Shown here: positions 46,651 to 55,620 of the stretch, piece by piece
Layout of the letters: each line of letters starts with the position of its first letter
Position numbering within the stretch: position 1 is the first letter of the stretch
NCBI RefSeq assembly: GCF_041200145.1
Contig: NZ_CP165734.1
Span: 2,790,001 to 2,854,000 of the forward strand
Direction of reading: 5' to 3'
DNA: 64,000 nt
Source: Bradyrhizobium sp. LLZ17
Lineage (GTDB): Bacteria; Pseudomonadota; Alphaproteobacteria; Rhizobiales; Xanthobacteraceae
Notes under the pieces: model-generated
What the model was told of the DNA's origin: nothing
What the model saw: the letters and a program-made list of their open reading frames with translations, nothing else
Database searches by the model: none
Position numbers and translations under genes: made by a program

Positions 46651-47188
46651 AACGCAAATTCGTGCGTCACTGCGAAGTACGCCGGGAGCAGGGTTGGCCT
46701 GTCCAACACTTCTGAGTTGAGCTCTAGCAGGCCTGCTGCTGGCTCCAGGCTATTCGCGTCGCCAGGACCATCTGCGAACTTGCAGCGCCCGTACACACAT
46801 TGGCAGCTCTTGCTTCCTTGCACGACGTGAGACAGCTGCAAGCATATGCGCATCGCGAGGTAAGGCTCGTGCCGGAGGGCAGACGCAGGCGAAAGGAGAA
46901 GTGCCGACTCGACTAGATCTTCGAGAAAGGGCAGAAGCTGCGGATCTCGGCTTAGATGTGCCCCATTTCGTCGATCAGATCGATTTCGCTGGGTCAACCT
47001 ATGGCTTCGACCCTAGCGAGGAGCGTGACGATTTCTGGCGCGTAAGCGGCGCTAACACCATAGCTTCGGTCGTTGCCAGCGCGAACTCCGAAGGGGGTGA
47101 CGAGAGTCCCTTCAGGAACATCGGTGAAACGCATCAGTTTGCAGAATACTGGCATGTTCAACAGTCCGGCTCGCGGCGGAGCGCTCCT

Positions 47189-47434
47189 GTGGCCAAGACA
47201 AAGGTTTTGAAGAAGGACCTGGAACGCATTGCCCTCAAGGAGATCCGCGGGTTTCCCGGCGGCGAGAGCGTGGTTTCCGTCGAGATAAAGACCCTCTCTG
47301 ACGGGCCGCCCGGCATCAGTTGGGAGCTTTACGTTTCCGCGACAAAGCATGCTGATCTTGAAGTACTACAAGAAGCCGCGCGGAAGACGAGCTACAGATT
47401 GAAGCGTCATTACCTCCTTCAGCCATCGCCCTGA
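47189..47434 (+). CDS. Small conserved-looking hypothetical protein (81 aa)
   Basis: From GTG 47189 the product starts MAKTKVLKKDLERIALKEIR, followed by a beta-rich stretch (ESVVSVEIKTL and SWELYVSAT) and a basic helix ending LKRHYLLQPSP. This helix-strand layout resembles small hypothetical proteins I associate with Bradyrhizobium; function unknown. The frame is open back to 46901 with plausible composition, so a longer protein is possible. A GGAAC-N16-AGTT element at 47115-47139 is a weak EcfG-like candidate. Confidence 0.5.
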   Translation: MAKTKVLKKDLERIALKEIRGFPGGESVVSVEIKTLSDGPPGISWELYVSATKHADLEVLQEAARKTSYRLKRHYLLQPSP

Positions 47435-47658
47435 GTTTTCCCATATGAGCCGCACAGGGATCTTGCTTAGGTGATCGCCACCGGCATCATTACGCATAAG
47501 CTGCTTCGCGTTGCGGCGTTCAACGACCATGGACAGATCGTTTGGCCTGGCGATGCGGCTTGCGCTTTCGGCGGAGGATCCCGACCCGGGCCCTCAAGGA
47601 ACCTCACCGGTCGGATCGGCTTGAATGTGCAGTAGCACATTGCCTGAGCCCCTTCTCA

Positions 47659-48966
47659 ATGAGCGCCCGAACCAACCTTCGAGAGGCAGTCGCCGGCTAT
47701 CGTGCCGCCAGCAACTCGCTTCATGAGGCATCCTCCCGTCAAAGTCGGTGGGGCCTCGACTGGATGAACTTCTTTATTGCCGACGTACAAACCGGCTTCG
47801 GTACTTACGTCGCCTTCTATCTCGCGCAGAGCGGCTGGTCCGAAGGCAGCACGGGCTTGGCTCTCACCGTCGGCGGACTTGCTGGGGTTTTCAGCCAGAT
47901 CCCGGGCGGCGCCCTGTGCGACGCCCTTAAATGGAAACGTGGACTGGTCGCGATTGGGATAATTGCGATCGGCGCGGCAGCACTAATTCTTGCGCTGTCG
48001 CACTCGTTTGCGCCGATACTCTGCGCGGAGGTGCTGCACGGCGTTACTGCCGGAATCATCACGCCCGCCATTGGGGCAATCAGTCTGGGTTTGGTGGGTC
48101 GGCGAGCGATGTCGCTGCGCACCGGCCGAAATTATCGATCCGCTGCAGGAGGGCACGTCGTCACTGCCGTTTTGATGGGACTGGCGGGCGCCTATTACTG
48201 GCCAGGCGCGATGTTCCTGGCCGCGGCAACGCTATGCATCCCCGCGCTGATCTCACTTGGTTTCATACGGCCGAACGAAATCGACTATGCCAGGGCCCGC
48301 AATGCAGCAATAGATCAGCAAGCCAAGAACGTCGGTCGCGTACTGGATCTTGCCAAAAATCGGCCACTCGTGCTCTTCGCGACCGCAATAACGCTATTCC
48401 AATTGGCGGACTCGTCAACACTGCCGCTCATCGGCGAAAATATCGCGAAGGCCGGACAAGGATCCGTATCGATTTCCCTTCTCGTTATCGTTCCGCAGAT
48501 TGTGGTGGCGACCATCTCTCCCTGGATAGGGTATCACTCCGAAAAGAGAGGGCGCCGACAGCTTCTGCTCATCGGTTTTGCGCTTGAACCCGTTCGTGCT
48601 GGCCTGCTTGCGTCTACGACGGAGTTGCCGTTCCTCATTATTGCCCAAGTGCTGAGTGGCGTCACTGGCGCCGTCATCGGCGTTCTCATGATCGTCGTCA
48701 TAGCCGATCTCACGGTGGGAAGCGGACGGTTCAACCTCGCTCAGGGTATCATCGGAGCAATGAGCGGATTGGCCGCATCGGCCAGTACTGTTTCAACTGG
48801 TTATTTCTTCCAGGGATTTGGCTCCTGGACCGGGTTCCTTGTGATCGCCGTGATTGCGACTGCGGCGACAGCGCTCATCTGGGCATTCCTTTCCGAGACC
48901 AAGCCCCCTGGGCCCGATGAGATCGACCACGAAACGGCGCATGCAGTAGCGGAGCGAAACATCTGA
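47659..48966 (+). CDS. MFS transporter
   Basis: A 435-residue major facilitator with about 12 helices. The loop 2-3 motif is GALCDALKWKRGL and the equivalent loop 8-9 contains GYHSEKRGRRQLL. The segment SLRTGRNYRSAAGGHVVTAVL is typical of a subgroup common in rhizobia. Substrate unknown. ATG 47659 (MSARTNLREA) is chosen from the frame that opens at 47542. Its TGA overlaps the ATG of the next gene (TGATG), so it is coupled to the glycosidase gene and a carbohydrate substrate is plausible. Confidence 0.88.
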   Translation: MSARTNLREAVAGYRAASNSLHEASSRQSRWGLDWMNFFIADVQTGFGTYVAFYLAQSGWSEGSTGLALTVGGLAGVFSQIPGGALCDALKWKRGLVAIGIIAIGAAALILALSHSFAPILCAEVLHGVTAGIITPAIGAISLGLVGRRAMSLRTGRNYRSAAGGHVVTAVLMGLAGAYYWPGAMFLAAATLCIPALISLGFIRPNEIDYARARNAAIDQQAKNVGRVLDLAKNRPLVLFATAITLFQLADSSTLPLIGENIAKAGQGSVSISLLVIVPQIVVATISPWIGYHSEKRGRRQLLLIGFALEPVRAGLLASTTELPFLIIAQVLSGVTGAVIGVLMIVVIADLTVGSGRFNLAQGIIGAMSGLAASASTVSTGYFFQGFGSWTGFLVIAVIATAATALIWAFLSETKPPGPDEIDHETAHAVAERNI

Positions 48967-51125
48967 TGCATGAGATAAAGGTAGGGCCACCTCAAATGGC
49001 CATTAATCAGGGACACAGTGTTCTGCTTACTGATCCCGACGGACAAATCCCATTCCCATCCAACAAGGGGCTTTATTTCTTCGATACTCGGCTGATCAGC
49101 AGTTGGACCATCTGCGCAAACGGGACGCCGTGGCGCCTGCTTAACAGCGGCAATCTCTTCTTTTACGCGTCGCGCATATTCTTGACCAATTCCGCCGTTG
49201 CCACGGAGCAAGGGAAGATCGCACCGAACACGCTCCAACTGGGGGTCAGCCGGTCGATCGATGGTGGGGTGCACGAGGACATTGACGTCGTGAACCACGG
49301 ATCGGAGCCGGTCCGTTTCAACCTGGAAATCAAGATTGAGAGCGACTTCGCCGACCTGTTCGAAGTCAAGTCCGGAAACATCGTTCGACGGGGCCGCATA
49401 ACGACCGAATGGTCGAAGAGCCCATCAGCACTGAGAAGCATTTATCGCGAGAAAGATTTCTGCCGCGAGCTTCGGGTGCTGATAAAGCGCAGTAATTCTG
49501 CAGCTGTCTATGCGAATGGGCGCATTAGCTTCGAGTTGCGATTGCAGCCTCGCCAAGAATGGCATGCTTGCCTTCTCTACGAGTTGGGGGACGGTAAGGC
49601 CCGCGCGAAGGCACCCGATCAATGTATTGCGGATATCCGGCAATCGACGGTCGGCCAGCGGCTTGAGAACTGGGAAAAAACCGTTTTAAAGATCCAAACC
49701 ACCAACGAGGAATTCCGCCGGCTGTTCGACCAAGCGATCAAAGACGTAGCGTCGCTTCGGTTGCCGATTGAAAGAGCGAACCACCTCGACTTTATTCCGG
49801 CTGCCGGAGTGCCTTGGTTCGTCGCCCTGTTCGGCCGAGACAGCCTTATTGCGTCATTGCAGAATGCTCTCGTCTACCCGGATTTTGCACGAGGAGCCCT
49901 TGAAGTTTTGGGTGCGCGTCAGGCCACAACACGCGATGATTTTCGTGACGCAGAGCCGGGTAAGATTCTGCACGAATTGCGCTTCGGCGAACTGGCACAC
50001 TTTAACCTCGTGCCGCATGCCCCCTACTATGGCAGTGCGGACGCTACCGTGCTTTACCTGATCGTATTGCACAGCGCTTGGAGGTGCACCGGGGACAGAA
50101 CTCTGCTCGAGCGCCATCTTCCGACCGCTCGACGTTGTCTCGATTGGATCGACGACTTTGGAGATCGTGACGGCGATGGGTTCCAAGAGTATCAGACGCG
50201 CTCGCCGGCAGGCTACGAAAACCAGGGCTGGAAGGACGCGGGGGACGCCGTCATCGACGTGGATGGTTCGCTGGTCAAGGGGCCAAAGGCGCTTTGTGAG
50301 CTGCAGGGCTACGTCTATGACGCTTGGCAGAAGATGGCCGAGATATTCGATGAACTCGGAAGCATGGAGGACGCGCAGCATTTGCGCGTCAAGGCACAGG
50401 CGCTGTTCGATCGGTTTAACCAGGCCTTTTGGGATGAAGGCTCCGGATTTTACGCCTACGCGCTCGATGGCGATAAGCGAAAGGTTCTCAGCGTGGCGTC
50501 AAACCCGGGCCATTGCCTTTGGTCGGGCATTGTTCCGGTCGATCGTGCACAAAGCGTGGTCCGGCGGCTGATGGCGCAGGACATGTCAAGCGGATGGGGC
50601 ATAAGGACACTCTCAGCCGAGCACCCGGCGTTTAATCCCTTGTCCTACCAAAACGGGTCTGTTTGGCCGCACGACAACAGCCTTATTGCTATGGGATTCC
50701 GACGTTATGGATTTGCGGCGGAAGCCGCGAGCGTAGCCTTTGATGTGGCCCGCGCGGGCAGCTACTTCGCCCAGTATCAAATGCCGGAGCTCTACGCGGG
50801 GCTGCAGCGCGACGCGATAAGCTTCCCCGTGCAATATCTAGGCGCGAACGTTCCGCAGGCGTGGGCGGCTGGATCGACGTTCTTGTTCCTCCAAGCGATG
50901 CTGGGAATCCAGCCGAATGCTCCCGAGCAAAGGCTCTACGTCGACCCGGTACTGCCCGAATGGCTGCCGGAGATTACTGTCACGGATCTCCGGGTGGGAG
51001 AGCTGCAGTTCGATATCCGTTTTCGGCGCGAGGCCGGCACTACGCAGTGGGAGGTTCTTAGAGGCGGCGCATCCAACGTCGTGGGCCGGAGCTCCTCGAC
51101 GGGCAGGTATTTGCATCCGGATTAA
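48966..51125 (+). CDS. Glycogen-debranching-like amylo-alpha-1,6-glucosidase family protein
   Basis: A 719-residue protein with an N-terminal beta-sandwich of the amylo-alpha-1,6-glucosidase N-terminal type (residues about 1-210: GLYFFDTRLISSW, DIDVVNHGSEPVRF) and an (alpha/alpha)6 barrel (GVPWFVALFGRDSLIA, ENQGWKDAGDAV, NGSVWPHDNSLIA). GRDSL and QGWKD are typical of the catalytic domain. No signal peptide. Members cut alpha-1,6 links or unknown glucosides. It starts on the last base of the MFS stop codon. Confidence 0.9.
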   Translation: MHEIKVGPPQMAINQGHSVLLTDPDGQIPFPSNKGLYFFDTRLISSWTICANGTPWRLLNSGNLFFYASRIFLTNSAVATEQGKIAPNTLQLGVSRSIDGGVHEDIDVVNHGSEPVRFNLEIKIESDFADLFEVKSGNIVRRGRITTEWSKSPSALRSIYREKDFCRELRVLIKRSNSAAVYANGRISFELRLQPRQEWHACLLYELGDGKARAKAPDQCIADIRQSTVGQRLENWEKTVLKIQTTNEEFRRLFDQAIKDVASLRLPIERANHLDFIPAAGVPWFVALFGRDSLIASLQNALVYPDFARGALEVLGARQATTRDDFRDAEPGKILHELRFGELAHFNLVPHAPYYGSADATVLYLIVLHSAWRCTGDRTLLERHLPTARRCLDWIDDFGDRDGDGFQEYQTRSPAGYENQGWKDAGDAVIDVDGSLVKGPKALCELQGYVYDAWQKMAEIFDELGSMEDAQHLRVKAQALFDRFNQAFWDEGSGFYAYALDGDKRKVLSVASNPGHCLWSGIVPVDRAQSVVRRLMAQDMSSGWGIRTLSAEHPAFNPLSYQNGSVWPHDNSLIAMGFRRYGFAAEAASVAFDVARAGSYFAQYQMPELYAGLQRDAISFPVQYLGANVPQAWAAGSTFLFLQAMLGIQPNAPEQRLYVDPVLPEWLPEITVTDLRVGELQFDIRFRREAGTTQWEVLRGGASNVVGRSSSTGRYLHPD

Positions 51126-51257
51126 GCCGTCAACCCTCGGAGTTCTCCGGGCCGTTCATTGTCTCGTCCTTGGCGCGCCCCTGAGGTCGTGGGCCCGACT
51201 ATACGTCTGACGGGGCTTCACCCGATCCGTCCATAATGTCGGCTCGAGAGGTAGTCT

Positions 51258-51325
51258 GTACGGAAGCGGACCGAGACTGCTCCGCTCGCGGCATGTTGGC
51301 GCGACCGCGCGCAACAGCGCACCTG
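51258..51325. repeat. Diverged intergenic repeat, copy 2
   Basis: Counterpart of 46588-46650 in the same orientation (see shared blocks there). It lies about 35 bp upstream of an EcfG promoter. Confidence 0.45.
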
Positions 51326-51360
51326 CGACCCTCTGACGCTTGATCCCGCAAAGCATCATC

Positions 51361-51386
51361 GGAACGCAAGCTGAAGAAAGACCGTT
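51361..51386 (+). promoter_or_regulatory. EcfG (general stress sigma) promoter of the BA14K gene
   Basis: GGAAC (51361-51365) and CGTT (51383-51386) with a 17-bp spacer, an exact consensus match, 32 bp upstream of the chosen ATG. Confidence 0.7.
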
Positions 51387-51418
51387 GCACCCGTACTCAA
51401 CCCACCATGGAGGCATGC

Positions 51419-51766
51419 ATGAGCTTGCGAACTCCTTATCTCGTCGTCACTACTGCTGCCGCGATCACCCTTGCCTCGACCTCGACCTTACTCGCCGCGC
51501 CGATCGCGCCAACGACGGTATCTGTTCAGCAGGTGCAGTACCGAGATTGGCATCATGGCTGGCATCGGCCGCATTGGCACCGACATTACGGGCCCGGTGC
51601 CGCTGTTATCGGCGGTCTCGCCGCCGGAGCTCTCATCGGGGGCGCAATTGCGAACAGCGAAGCGAGAGCCGATGTCAGTGCTTACTGCGCGCAGCGGCAT
51701 AAGTCCTATGATCCTGCATCCGGCACCTATCTCGGCTACGACGGCGCCCGACATCCGTGCCCCTGA
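51419..51766 (+). CDS. BA14K-family secreted protein
   Basis: A 115-residue protein with a Sec signal (about residues 1-25), a tryptophan/histidine-rich middle (WHHGWHRPHWHRHYG), a glycine-rich hydrophobic segment (AAVIGGLAAGALIGGAIA) and the BA14K ending CAQRHKSYDPASGTYLGYDG with paired cysteines. The family is named after a 14-kDa Brucella immunogenic protein and is common in rhizobia. It may act as a cell-envelope stress protein or lectin-like factor. ATG 51419 follows GGAGG; 51407 is an alternative. The promoter suggests stress control. Confidence 0.88.
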   Translation: MSLRTPYLVVTTAAAITLASTSTLLAAPIAPTTVSVQQVQYRDWHHGWHRPHWHRHYGPGAAVIGGLAAGALIGGAIANSEARADVSAYCAQRHKSYDPASGTYLGYDGARHPCP

Positions 51767-51848
51767 TTAATCTGGCGGGCCGCTGCGGCCGCGCTTCCGT
51801 CCTCAAGCAGGCTGGCCGGAGCGCCGTGATTGTCGAGGGACCTGCTGA

Positions 51849-52898
51849 ATGGACACGGGCGAGTTCACCAAACGGGTTGCGATCGCAGTGGCGATCGCAA
51901 CTATTCCGTTCCTGCTATGGTACCTTCGCTCGGTACTTCTGGTGGCGGTCGGCGCGATCCTTCTCTCGGTCGTCCTGGACCTCCTGTGCCGTCCGCTGCG
52001 CTGGTGCAGAGTGCCAAGGACGGCGTCGGTCGGCCTGACGGTGCTCCTTCTATTCGGATCGTTCGGCGCACTCGCGTACCTGTTCGGCACGACCCTGTCG
52101 AGCGAGATGCAAGACGTGCTGAAGCGCGCCGACGTCGCGGCCAAGACAATCGCGAATGGATTGCAGCATTCCGCGTGGGGGGCGGCGCTCCTGGAACACA
52201 TGGACGCAAGCCAGCTCTCACTCACAAGCTGGGCTGGCAACATCGTCAGCGTGAGCAGTAGCGTGCTCGCCTCGATGGTGGTCATGATCGCAATGGGCGC
52301 GTATATGGCGGCTCAGCCCGGGGTATATCGAACCGAGGTCCGCAAGCTGCTTCCGCTGAGATGGGCAAACCCCCTCGAAGCCGCGGCCAAGCACATCATT
52401 CAGTCGCTTCAGATGTGGAGCATCGGCCAAGCCATCCAGATGCTGCTCGTAGGCGTGCTCACGACGGCGGCAGTCTGGTTGATAGGCTTGCCGTCTCCGC
52501 TGGCTTTGGGTGTCATCGCCGCGCTCGCGGAATTCGTCCCGTACGCAGGCCCCTTCATTGCGGCGGTCCCTGCGCTGCTCGTCGCGACGGCGCAAGGCTG
52601 GTCCCCACTGCTTTGGACCGCGCTGGCCTACGTCGCCATACAGCAAATCGAGGGAAACGTGCTGCTCCCGATGATCCAACGGCGGCTCATCGCCATTCCG
52701 CCAGCCCTGATCCTGTTCAGCATCTTGGCAGTCAGCAGCTTTTTCGGAGTGGCGGGCGTGATTTTCGCGGCACCGATCAGCGTGATGATCTATGCGGCTT
52801 TGGAGACAAGCGCCCTGAAGGCGCGCAATGCGCATGTTGGTCCAGACCAGGGACTTGGTGCAGATAATTCGCGTGAGAAGCCGCGGCATGATTTCTAA
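51849..52898 (+). CDS. AI-2E-family membrane transporter
   Basis: A 349-residue polytopic protein of the AI-2 exporter superfamily. It has two N-terminal helices, a periplasmic/cytoplasmic helical region (residues 70-150) and a C-terminal bundle with ALIIGxP-type features: WLIGLPSPLALGVIAALAEFVPYAGPF and IQQIEGNVLLPMIQRRL, both hallmarks. Members export autoinducer-2 or act as Na+/H+ antiporters, and the substrate here is unknown. The next gene overlaps or follows by a few bases. Confidence 0.88.
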   Translation: MDTGEFTKRVAIAVAIATIPFLLWYLRSVLLVAVGAILLSVVLDLLCRPLRWCRVPRTASVGLTVLLLFGSFGALAYLFGTTLSSEMQDVLKRADVAAKTIANGLQHSAWGAALLEHMDASQLSLTSWAGNIVSVSSSVLASMVVMIAMGAYMAAQPGVYRTEVRKLLPLRWANPLEAAAKHIIQSLQMWSIGQAIQMLLVGVLTTAAVWLIGLPSPLALGVIAALAEFVPYAGPFIAAVPALLVATAQGWSPLLWTALAYVAIQQIEGNVLLPMIQRRLIAIPPALILFSILAVSSFFGVAGVIFAAPISVMIYAALETSALKARNAHVGPDQGLGADNSREKPRHDF

Positions 52899-52905
52899 TG
52901 CGGGA

Positions 52906-54000
52906 ATGAACACCGGAAACAGGGGGGGTGAAGCACCAACGGTGCTCCTGCTCCTACTGGCTTTGACGCCCCTCTCGTTCGGCCTCGCCTACATGAACGC
53001 GCCGCCTGTGCTGCGATTCGTCACCAGCGCCGCGGCGATTGCCGTGCTGGCGGAGTGGATCCGCCGCGGTACCGAGCAACTCGCGAGGTACGCAGGACCT
53101 ACCATCGGCGGCCTCACCATGGTGACGTTCGGTAGCGTCGCGGAGCTCGTGTTGGCCTTGTTCATACTTTCGAGCGGTGAAACGGCCGTCGTTCAGGCCC
53201 AGATTACCGGCTCGATCATCGGCACCAGCCTTTTGGGCTTGGGAATCGCGATCCTGATAGGCGGTCTCTCGCGGCAGCGGCAGACATTTAATCCGGCCAA
53301 GGCCGGACTGCTATCGACGCTCCTGATCTTGTCAGTCATCGCACTGCTGCTGCCGGCAGTGTTCGACTATACGGGTCGGCAGGACCAGTTGCACAACATC
53401 CGCCTCACCGATGAGGAGCTGAGCCTGGGCGCATCGATCGTATTGCTTCTACTCTACGCAGGAAACATCGGTTACACGCTGATCACTCATCGCGATGCCT
53501 TCGCCGACGAGGAAACCCAGGGCAGTCCTGCGTGGGGGCTGGCAATCTCAATCGGGATCATCGTTGGTGGTACTGCCATTATCGCGGTCGAAGCGGAGAT
53601 CGTCTCCGAGGTGCTGAGCCAAACGGCAACAGCGCTGAGGATTTCGCCGACTTTTCTTGGAGTGATCGTACTGGCTCTCGTTGGGACAAGCGCCGATATT
53701 TTCGCGGCGAGTTGGTTCGCTCACCGCGACAACATGACGGCTGCTTTAAATATCTGCATTGGCTCCGCGATCCATCTGGTGCTGGTGGTCGCGCCGATTT
53801 TGGTCCTTCTGTCGGCGTTCATGGAAAAGCCGATGAGCCTGGTGTTCAGGAATCCTCTCTATCTTTTTGCAATCGCGAGCACGGCATTCATCGTCAACGC
53901 CATCGCCCGCGACGGCGAGACGACCTGGTTCGAGGGCCTGCTTTTGCTCGGCGTGTACATTCTGTTTGGACTCGGCTTCTTCTTCATTGGTCCGGCCTGA
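52906..54000 (+). CDS. Ca2+/H+ exchanger-like (CAX/CaCA) membrane protein
   Basis: A 364-residue protein with about 10-11 helices. The two acidic ion-binding repeats of the Ca2+:cation antiporter superfamily appear as GSVAELVLALFILSSGE (near residue 70) and GTSADIFAASWFAHRDN (near 262). An acidic loop (RLTDEELSLG) lies between the halves. It probably exports calcium or another cation. ATG 52906 (MNTGNRGG) has a gcggga site; ATG 52888 overlaps the AI-2E gene and is equally possible. Confidence 0.85.
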   Translation: MNTGNRGGEAPTVLLLLLALTPLSFGLAYMNAPPVLRFVTSAAAIAVLAEWIRRGTEQLARYAGPTIGGLTMVTFGSVAELVLALFILSSGETAVVQAQITGSIIGTSLLGLGIAILIGGLSRQRQTFNPAKAGLLSTLLILSVIALLLPAVFDYTGRQDQLHNIRLTDEELSLGASIVLLLLYAGNIGYTLITHRDAFADEETQGSPAWGLAISIGIIVGGTAIIAVEAEIVSEVLSQTATALRISPTFLGVIVLALVGTSADIFAASWFAHRDNMTAALNICIGSAIHLVLVVAPILVLLSAFMEKPMSLVFRNPLYLFAIASTAFIVNAIARDGETTWFEGLLLLGVYILFGLGFFFIGPA

Positions 54001-54106
54001 CGATAAGCGTTGAGGATGGCCGATGTGCGCGGCTTGAGGTCCGCCAGATCGGACTGCTTGATCTCAGGTTCGCGTACTAAGCCGACAGGCAGAGCCTGAG
54101 CTGCTG

Positions 54107-54328
54107 CTACCGGGAATAAGTTGTGTGGTGGCGGTCTTCGCGCGCATGCTTTTGCCGCTCGGTGCGGAGAATGTGCCTGGTAATCTTTCGGTCACGCTTG
54201 AACGCGCCTTGCGTGGCGTGATACGCCGCGATTCCCGGCGTTTCCTTCGATTTGTCTGGCGCGGCGTAAGCCGCCGTTGTCAGCAGAAGCGCCGCAGTGC
54301 AGATGCCGAAACAGGTCATAGACTTCAT
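54107..54328 (-). CDS. Small secreted basic protein
   Basis: A 73-residue protein starting MKSMTCFGICTAALLLTTAAYA (signal, cleavage near AYAAP), with a mature part rich in lysine, arginine and histidine (FKRDRKITRHILRTERQKH). A strong AAGGAGA site precedes ATG 54328. It directly follows the cytochrome c gene on the same strand, so it is probably the last gene of the dehydrogenase operon. No family recognised. Confidence 0.65.
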   Translation of the reverse strand: MKSMTCFGICTAALLLTTAAYAAPDKSKETPGIAAYHATQGAFKRDRKITRHILRTERQKHAREDRHHTTYSR

Positions 54329-54354
54329 GCCGATTCTCCTTGCAAGCAGAACAT

Positions 54355-55608
54355 TCATCGGCCGCTGAGCTCCTGGGGAGTCGAGCGACGCAGATCTCCG
54401 ACCTTTGACGCGGTTACTTGAGGCGCCGAATTGCCCCAGGCGTTTCTCACGTAAGTAGCGAGGTCCGCAATCTGCTGGTCCGAAAGCTTCCAATCGAAGG
54501 CCGGCATCGATACCTGCGTCGGCCGGGCGTCAGTGGTCGCGGCGTGCGCACCATACAAGATCAACCGGGCGATGGTGGTCGGATCTCGGTCCTGCACGGT
54601 GCTGCTTCCCTGAAGGCGCGGAAACATCGCCGGCACGCCCTGACCATCAGCCTGGTGGCATCCCGCACAATTGTCGACGTACAGTGCTTTGCCGGCGGCC
54701 ATATTCTTGGGATCTGGTTCAGCAGCTTTGTTGTCTTCGGCAGCTGCTGGAACGTCTTTGAGATAAGTCGCGATCGCCTTGAGATCGTCATCATTCAGCT
54801 TCGAGGTCGAGAAGGTGATCACCTCGGACATGGGGCCGTACGCAACCGTTCGGTCGTTCCGGCCTGTCTTGAGGAACGTAACGATCTCGTCGATGCTCCA
54901 GTTGCCCAACCCCGACCGGAGGTCGGCCGTCAAATTCGGGGCGAACCAGTCCTGCAGTTTGCCGCCACGCAAGGCGGACTGCTTCTCTGCTGCGCCCAAA
55001 ACATTCGTGGGGGTGTGGCAGGCGCCGCAATGTCCAAAACCCTGCACCAGATAGGCACCGCGATTCCACTCGGGGGATTTCTGGTCATTTGACTGGAATG
55101 TTCCTTCCCTGAAGAACAGTTCGTTCCAGCCCTTCATGACGAGGCGGTCATCCAGCGGCCATGCAAGCTCGTTAGGCGGCGGCGACTTTGCTACCGGCTC
55201 AAGCGAGCTCAAGAAGGCTTTGAGCGCGTCAGAATCCTCGCGCGTGACCTTGGTGTACCAGGGATATGGGAAGGCAGGGTAGAGATAGCTTCCGTCAGCG
55301 GCAATTCCCTGATGCAGCGCGCGATAGAACTGATCATCGGACCAGCTGCCTATTCCGGTCTTTCGATCCGGCGTGATGTTGGCCGAGTAGATCGTGCCGA
55401 ACGGCGTCGGAATGGCACGGCCACCTGCAAATGGCTTGCCCCCAGGCGCGGTGTGACAAGCCTCGCAATCCCCAGCCGCGGCCAAATAGCGTCCTCTCTC
55501 GACTTGGCCGAAGGACAATTGTTCGCAGTGAGCGGGCGAAACGAAGAAACTTGCAGCAAACGCGTAGCACGAAACAAGCAGTGCCAATCTCAGAAGCGTA
55601 AATGACAT
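54355..55608 (-). CDS. Triheme cytochrome c subunit of GMC-type dehydrogenase
   Basis: A 417-residue periplasmic cytochrome of the alcohol/gluconate dehydrogenase type. Signal peptide about residues 1-28. Three heme sites: CEACH (GDCEACHTAPGG, about residue 50), CGACH (GHCGACHTPTN, about 197) and CAGCH (DNCAGCHQADGQG, about 320). Each has downstream axial-ligand candidates such as MPAF. It takes electrons from the flavoprotein encoded upstream and passes them to quinone. It is a paralogue of the cytochrome at 1726-3125. Confidence 0.92.
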   Translation of the reverse strand: MSFTLLRLALLVSCYAFAASFFVSPAHCEQLSFGQVERGRYLAAAGDCEACHTAPGGKPFAGGRAIPTPFGTIYSANITPDRKTGIGSWSDDQFYRALHQGIAADGSYLYPAFPYPWYTKVTREDSDALKAFLSSLEPVAKSPPPNELAWPLDDRLVMKGWNELFFREGTFQSNDQKSPEWNRGAYLVQGFGHCGACHTPTNVLGAAEKQSALRGGKLQDWFAPNLTADLRSGLGNWSIDEIVTFLKTGRNDRTVAYGPMSEVITFSTSKLNDDDLKAIATYLKDVPAAAEDNKAAEPDPKNMAAGKALYVDNCAGCHQADGQGVPAMFPRLQGSSTVQDRDPTTIARLILYGAHAATTDARPTQVSMPAFDWKLSDQQIADLATYVRNAWGNSAPQVTASKVGDLRRSTPQELSGR

Positions 55609-55620
55609 TTCCCGATCTCC

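Larger units (their letters stand above)
46458..47188. other. Intergenic region between divergent units, with operator-like and repeat sequences
   Basis: Holds the promoter of the large minus-strand operon, the near-palindrome at 46509-46524 and one copy of a diverged repeat (46588-46650). A minus-strand frame at 46542-46997 is open but reads through the repeat. Both strands between 46900 and 47190 are open, and neither has a recognisable product. Confidence 0.4.
51126..51418. other. Intergenic with repeat copy and EcfG promoter
   Basis: Contains the second diverged repeat copy (51258-51325) and the EcfG promoter just before the BA14K gene. No gene is seen. Confidence 0.5.

Noticed and set aside
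46542..46997. A 151-codon minus-strand frame between divergent units
   Set aside because: Its C-terminal part is the repeated intergenic sequence and it shows no family features.
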